NCBI RefSeq assembly: GCF_043876835.1
Contig: NZ_JBAWJZ010000001.1
Span: 186,001 to 250,000 of the forward strand
Direction: 5' to 3'
Length of the DNA: 64,000 nt
From: Yeosuana sp043876835
Lineage (GTDB): Bacteria > Bacteroidota > Bacteroidia > Flavobacteriales > Flavobacteriaceae
The notes beneath the pieces were generated by a model. The model was given only the letters and a program-made list of their open reading frames with translations. It was not told the origin of the DNA and did not search any database. The position numbers were made by a program, and so were the translations under genes. This document shows, one piece after another, positions 60,385 through 64,000 of this stretch. Positions within the stretch are counted from its first letter, which is position 1. Each line of letters starts with the position of its first letter.

Positions 60385-63174
60385 TTAGAAATTATAACGT
60401 ATTCCAAAATTCCAAGTTCTACCAAAACCGAAGAAAACCTTATTACTAGTGTTTATTCCTTTATAGGTATCATCTCCTGGGTTGGCAAATGTATTAGTAG
60501 CTGATTCTGCAATGTACTCTTCATCAAAAACATTATTCATGTTAAATCTTAAATTTACACTGTTCGTTTTATTAGCACCTACCATCATTTTATATGATAA
60601 TCCAGCATCTACCAAATTATAAGAAGGCAATTTTAGAGATCCTTGATGATCTTCAAAATCAAAATCTACAGGATTAATATCTGCATATAAATTATCTGCT
60701 CTTCTCCAATCGGCATCAAAAGTCAACCCTTTAGCTGGTTTAACAACTACACCTATTTGTGAAGTAAATTGAGCTGCATCACCAACTTTTACACCATCTA
60801 AATATAAAGTTTCTTTTTGCTCTACACCTCCTACAACTATAGGAGAATTACTGTCATCAAAATAAGCTGCGGTTACATTTCCATTGTATTCCCAATTACC
60901 AACTGAAAGCATTCCATTAAAACTTAGGTAATCATTAACTTTAAAATCAGTCTCAACTTCAACACCCATATGTACTTGTTCTACACCAAAAAGATTAGCG
61001 CTACCAGGTACATCATCGTTCCTGTTTGATGGAGTGTTATTAACATCAAAACTACTAGAAACATTAATGAATCTATCTTTCCAGGAAGTTCTGTACAAGT
61101 TTATATTTGCTCTAAAGTTCTCTGAACGGAAACCATACCCTAACTCTAAACCTAATATTTTCTCATTTCTTAAATCATCGTTTAACAAGTTTTGGAAGTT
61201 TATATAAACGGCGTCAAAATTTGGTTGTTTTGAATAATACCCCGCATTAAAAAACACATTATTAGAATCATCAAAATTATAGTTTAAACCTCCTTTTACA
61301 TTACCTCCAATAATATTTTCCCAATCAGTTTCTTGATTACCAGGTGTCTCTAAAAAGTACTCAACCCTTTTGAACCCTTGTTGAGATATGGCGGCTTGAA
61401 CAAATGCCGAAACTTTATCCTTTTTGTATTCCAATTGTGTAAAAGCTCCAAGCCATCTTACTTTCCCATCATTATAATAGTCCAGTTTTTCATCATTATC
61501 TATACTTTTGAAAACATTCCATAACCCATTTAAATCTGAACTATTTGCTTGTGTTATAACATTGAAAGGATTGTTTATATTATCATTATCCCTATATCCA
61601 TCAGCCCCTAAGAAATTATCTGCTCTTCTGTAATGAATTCCCTTATAAGAACGTAAATCCACACCAAAATCCAAAGTTAAAGTTTCATCTAATTCGGTGT
61701 TAAAATTAATAACGGTTCCAAACCAGTTATGTGAGTTCATTGATGCTCTACGAATGATACCGTTTCTTCTTGCTACACCAGGTAAAGATTCGCTTCCTGT
61801 TCCTGTAGGTGTAATACTGTCATCATTTACTATGAAAGTACCTGTATAAGGATCTACCGTGTTACCATATGTGAATCCATTAGAGAATGTTGTTACAGTA
61901 CCTGAGTTAGATGCAACTATCTTATCCCACATAACCAATCCGTTACTGTCTCTAAAAGCTAAATCAGATAAAAATTTACCTCCTAATCGACCGATATCAC
62001 CTGTTCCTCCTCCTCTACCTACAGAAGCATATAATACAGTTGATAATGAAGATCTATCACTTATTTTATAATCCCAGTTTAAAGAGGCAATTGGTTTATG
62101 ATAAAAATTCTTAGTTGAATTAAATTCTTTACCATTTAAATAACCATGGTTGTAATTATATTTGATCCCAAATTGTAAATATTGGGCAAGAGTAGCTCTG
62201 TTAAAAAAACTACCTGTTCTTTGATTATGGGTTTGAGGTGCTCCTGTAACTGTTAATTGTAAATTATGGTTTCCTTTATCGTATCCAAACCCTAAAAAAT
62301 AATTATATCCAGCAAATTCAGTTCCTTGAATATACCCGTCTCCTGCCGTTCTACTCAAAATTATAGAGGTTGCAAAACCGTTTTCCATTTTCCCTGTTGA
62401 ATATGAAGCAACTGTTTTAAGGTAATTATCATTACCTGTTGTAAAACCAATTGAACCTCCTTCTTTCCTATCGGTAGTTTTAGTAACAACATTTATTGTT
62501 CCTCCTACAGAAGAAATTGCTAATTTAGAAGACCCTAGACCTCTTTGAACCTGAATTCCTGTAGCCACATCACTTAAGCCTGCCCAATTAGACCAAAACA
62601 CGGCACCATTTTCCATGTCATTAACGGGTACACCATTAATCATAACAGCTACATTGGTTTGGTCAAAACCACGAACATTAATTCTTGCATCTCCAAAGCC
62701 TCCTCCTGTTTTTGTTGCGTAAATTGACGGAGTAGAATTTAAAATTTCCGGTAATTCTTGGCTACCTAACTTTTCTTGAATCTCAGCAGCTTTAATAGTT
62801 GAAACAGCCACTGGTGTTTCTCTATCCTTTGCAAAATCCACAACTCCTACAACCACTATTTCATCTAAAGAATTGTCAGAAGTTAAAGTTATTTTACCAA
62901 AATCTTTACTGCCATTAAAAGATAATGTTACAGTTCCATACCCAACATAAGACACCACTATTTGTCCAGAAGTAGCTTGTGTTGTTAAAGAAAACTTTCC
63001 ATCGAAGTCTGTAGATACTCCATTAGTAGTTCCTTTTTCAATAATATTTGCACCAGGTAGAGGTGCGTTTAAATCTGCATCCATTACCGTTCCTGTAATA
63101 GTGCTTTGTGCCATTGCAACTGTAGAGAAAATGAGGGCTACAGTCAGTAAAAAAAATTGAGTAGTTTTTTTCAT
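60385..63174 (-). CDS. TonB-dependent receptor with carboxypeptidase-like N-terminal domain
   Basis: The 929-residue receptor has a signal peptide (STVAMAQ, to about residue 22), a carboxypeptidase-regulatory-like domain (about 23-105, PLPGANIIEKGTTNGVSTDFDG), a plug (ELPEILNSTPSIYATKTGGGFGDARINVRGFDQTN, then NGVPVNDMENGAVFWSNW) and a barrel ending WNFGIRYNF. It has no SusD partner and no DUF5689 gene beside it, so the substrate cannot be guessed. A -7 element lies 37 bases upstream. The neighbouring pgi gene ends upstream on the same strand. Confidence 0.93.
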   Translation of the reverse strand: MKKTTQFFLLTVALIFSTVAMAQSTITGTVMDADLNAPLPGANIIEKGTTNGVSTDFDGKFSLTTQATSGQIVVSYVGYGTVTLSFNGSKDFGKITLTSDNSLDEIVVVGVVDFAKDRETPVAVSTIKAAEIQEKLGSQELPEILNSTPSIYATKTGGGFGDARINVRGFDQTNVAVMINGVPVNDMENGAVFWSNWAGLSDVATGIQVQRGLGSSKLAISSVGGTINVVTKTTDRKEGGSIGFTTGNDNYLKTVASYSTGKMENGFATSIILSRTAGDGYIQGTEFAGYNYFLGFGYDKGNHNLQLTVTGAPQTHNQRTGSFFNRATLAQYLQFGIKYNYNHGYLNGKEFNSTKNFYHKPIASLNWDYKISDRSSLSTVLYASVGRGGGTGDIGRLGGKFLSDLAFRDSNGLVMWDKIVASNSGTVTTFSNGFTYGNTVDPYTGTFIVNDDSITPTGTGSESLPGVARRNGIIRRASMNSHNWFGTVINFNTELDETLTLDFGVDLRSYKGIHYRRADNFLGADGYRDNDNINNPFNVITQANSSDLNGLWNVFKSIDNDEKLDYYNDGKVRWLGAFTQLEYKKDKVSAFVQAAISQQGFKRVEYFLETPGNQETDWENIIGGNVKGGLNYNFDDSNNVFFNAGYYSKQPNFDAVYINFQNLLNDDLRNEKILGLELGYGFRSENFRANINLYRTSWKDRFINVSSSFDVNNTPSNRNDDVPGSANLFGVEQVHMGVEVETDFKVNDYLSFNGMLSVGNWEYNGNVTAAYFDDSNSPIVVGGVEQKETLYLDGVKVGDAAQFTSQIGVVVKPAKGLTFDADWRRADNLYADINPVDFDFEDHQGSLKLPSYNLVDAGLSYKMMVGANKTNSVNLRFNMNNVFDEEYIAESATNTFANPGDDTYKGINTSNKVFFGFGRTWNFGIRYNF

Positions 63175-63211
63175 AATTTTAATAAAGATTAAATTACTTG
63201 AATTAGTGTAG

Positions 63212-63219
63212 CAAAAATA
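63212..63219 (-). promoter_or_regulatory. -7 element of the large TonB receptor gene
   Basis: Minus strand TATTTTTG matches TAnnTTTG, 37 bases before the ATG. Confidence 0.5.
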
Positions 63220-63342
63220 AGCATAAAATTATATAGTTTATTAACTTATTGTTAACAAATTTCATGCTAATCATCAACACTTTCTTATGGGTTCTTTACT
63301 AAAATCTTATAAAAAAGAATATTCTTGAGAAATCAATAAAAA

Positions 63343-64000
63343 CTATGTTAATTTTTTGTAGTATTCTAAAAGATTGGATGTTGAAGAATCGTGATTATTA
63401 ATTGTATTAGATTTAAACTCTTTTAAAATTTTACTAGCTAATTGTTTTCCTAACTCAACACCAAATTGGTCATAGCTAAAAATATTCCAAATAATGCCTT
63501 GAACAAATATTTTATGTTCATACATAGCTATTAGTTTTCCTAAACTTTCTGGAGTCAATTTGTTAATAAAAATGGTATTAGTAGGCTTATTTCCAGAAAA
63601 TACTTTAAATGGCACAAGCGTTTCATTGGCTCCTTCTGCAATTACTTCTTCCTTTGTTTTACCATTTAATAAGGCTTCGGTTTGTGCTAAAAAGTTAGAA
63701 ATTAATTTGTCTTGATGGTCTTGATTACCATGTAACGACTTAACAAAACCAATAAAATCGGCTGGTATTAATTTTGTACCTTGATGAATCAATTGGAAAA
63801 ATGCATGTTGAGAATTGGTTCCTGGTTCTCCCCAAATAATTGTTCCTGTTTGATAATCTATAGTATTCCCATTTCTGTCAACACTTTTTCCGTTGCTTTC
63901 CATAATACCTTGCTGTAAGTAAGTAGCAAACTGACTTAGGTATTGAGAATATGGAATGATGGCTTCACTTTCAGCATTAAAAAAGTTATTATACCATACA
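63343..64000 (-). CDS. pgi: Glucose-6-phosphate isomerase, C-terminal part (cut by window edge)
   Basis: About 218 C-terminal residues are visible. The frame runs on past an internal ATG at 63903 to the window edge, reading VWYNNFFNAESEAIIPY, so that ATG is not the real start. Pgi hallmarks are GTIIWGEPGTNSQHAFFQLIHQGT, with the catalytic His region, the SYDQFGVELGKQLA signature and the end SNLLEYYKKLT with a conserved Lys. The enzyme interconverts glucose-6-phosphate and fructose-6-phosphate. The N-terminal two thirds lie beyond position 64000. Confidence 0.97.
   Translation of the reverse strand, partial: VWYNNFFNAESEAIIPYSQYLSQFATYLQQGIMESNGKSVDRNGNTIDYQTGTIIWGEPGTNSQHAFFQLIHQGTKLIPADFIGFVKSLHGNQDHQDKLISNFLAQTEALLNGKTKEEVIAEGANETLVPFKVFSGNKPTNTIFINKLTPESLGKLIAMYEHKIFVQGIIWNIFSYDQFGVELGKQLASKILKEFKSNTINNHDSSTSNLLEYYKKLT

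Noticed and set aside
63343..63903. A free-standing 186-residue gene starting at 63903
   Set aside because: The frame continues upstream to the window edge with Pgi-like sequence, so this is the C-terminal part of pgi.

Overview
The window comes from an AT-rich genome of the phylum Bacteroidota, almost certainly a marine-type member of the family Flavobacteriaceae. The signs are: gliding genes gldE-gldD next to ssb and mutY; a type IX secretion (T9SS) C-terminal sorting domain; several SusC/TonB-type receptors; families largely confined to Flavobacteriia (DUF4301, DUF2480, DUF3078, DUF4199, DUF5689); start codons without Shine-Dalgarno sequences; and many intergenic copies of the Bacteroidota promoter -7 element TAnnTTTG. 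The window is core chromosome. I see no rRNA, tRNA, prophage, insertion sequence or CRISPR array. Both edges cut genes: a DUF3127 gene at the left and pgi at the right.

Layout. 1-3.3 kb: DUF3127 gene (partial), flavin reductase, orphan sensor kinase, greA-HIT pair. 3.3-11 kb: a long minus-strand block made of a phosphopantetheinyl transferase, a GGGP-synthase-type prenyltransferase, a YkoF-like thiamine-binding protein, a PnuC/PnuT transporter, a NadR-like P-loop kinase, DUF4301 and arfB, followed by a TPP riboswitch that controls a TonB-dependent receptor. With thiL further along, this suggests a thiamine or thiamine-precursor uptake and salvage route. 11-20.9 kb: ahcY, an orphan vsr, rplU-rpmA with an extended L21, DUF4199, a metal-binding lipoprotein, gldD/gldE/ssb/mutY, an HU gene, a 30-residue highly basic gene and rng. 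20.9-21.3 kb: a gene-free stretch with nested palindromic repeats.

21.3-42.4 kb: zinc metallopeptidase, aldo/keto reductase, OmpA lipoprotein, xth, an 1136-residue predicted outer-membrane protein, an M28 peptidase, the sdhC-sdhA-sdhB complex, a T9SS-exported metalloprotease, pepP, lysC with a divergent ACT-like gene, brnQ, an alpha/beta hydrolase, a tandem pair of small Cys/His proteins, and thiL. 42.5-51 kb: a SUF iron-sulfur cluster operon (sufA-like, B, C, D, S, E, a DUF59 protein, DUF2480), interrupted by an M43 metallopeptidase and a small lipoprotein gene, with a palindromic repeat between sufD and sufS. 51-64 kb: DUF3078, hflX, then a module of two paralogous endonuclease/phosphatase genes flanking a DUF5689 lipoprotein and its TonB receptor, a small membrane protein, another large TonB receptor, and the end of pgi.

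The best candidates for something under-described are the TPP-controlled uptake cluster, the 30-residue basic gene, the tandem Cys/His paralogues, the ACT-like partner of lysC, and the EEP-DUF5689-TonB-EEP module. All functional links are inferred from gene order, motifs and family knowledge. No database search was possible.
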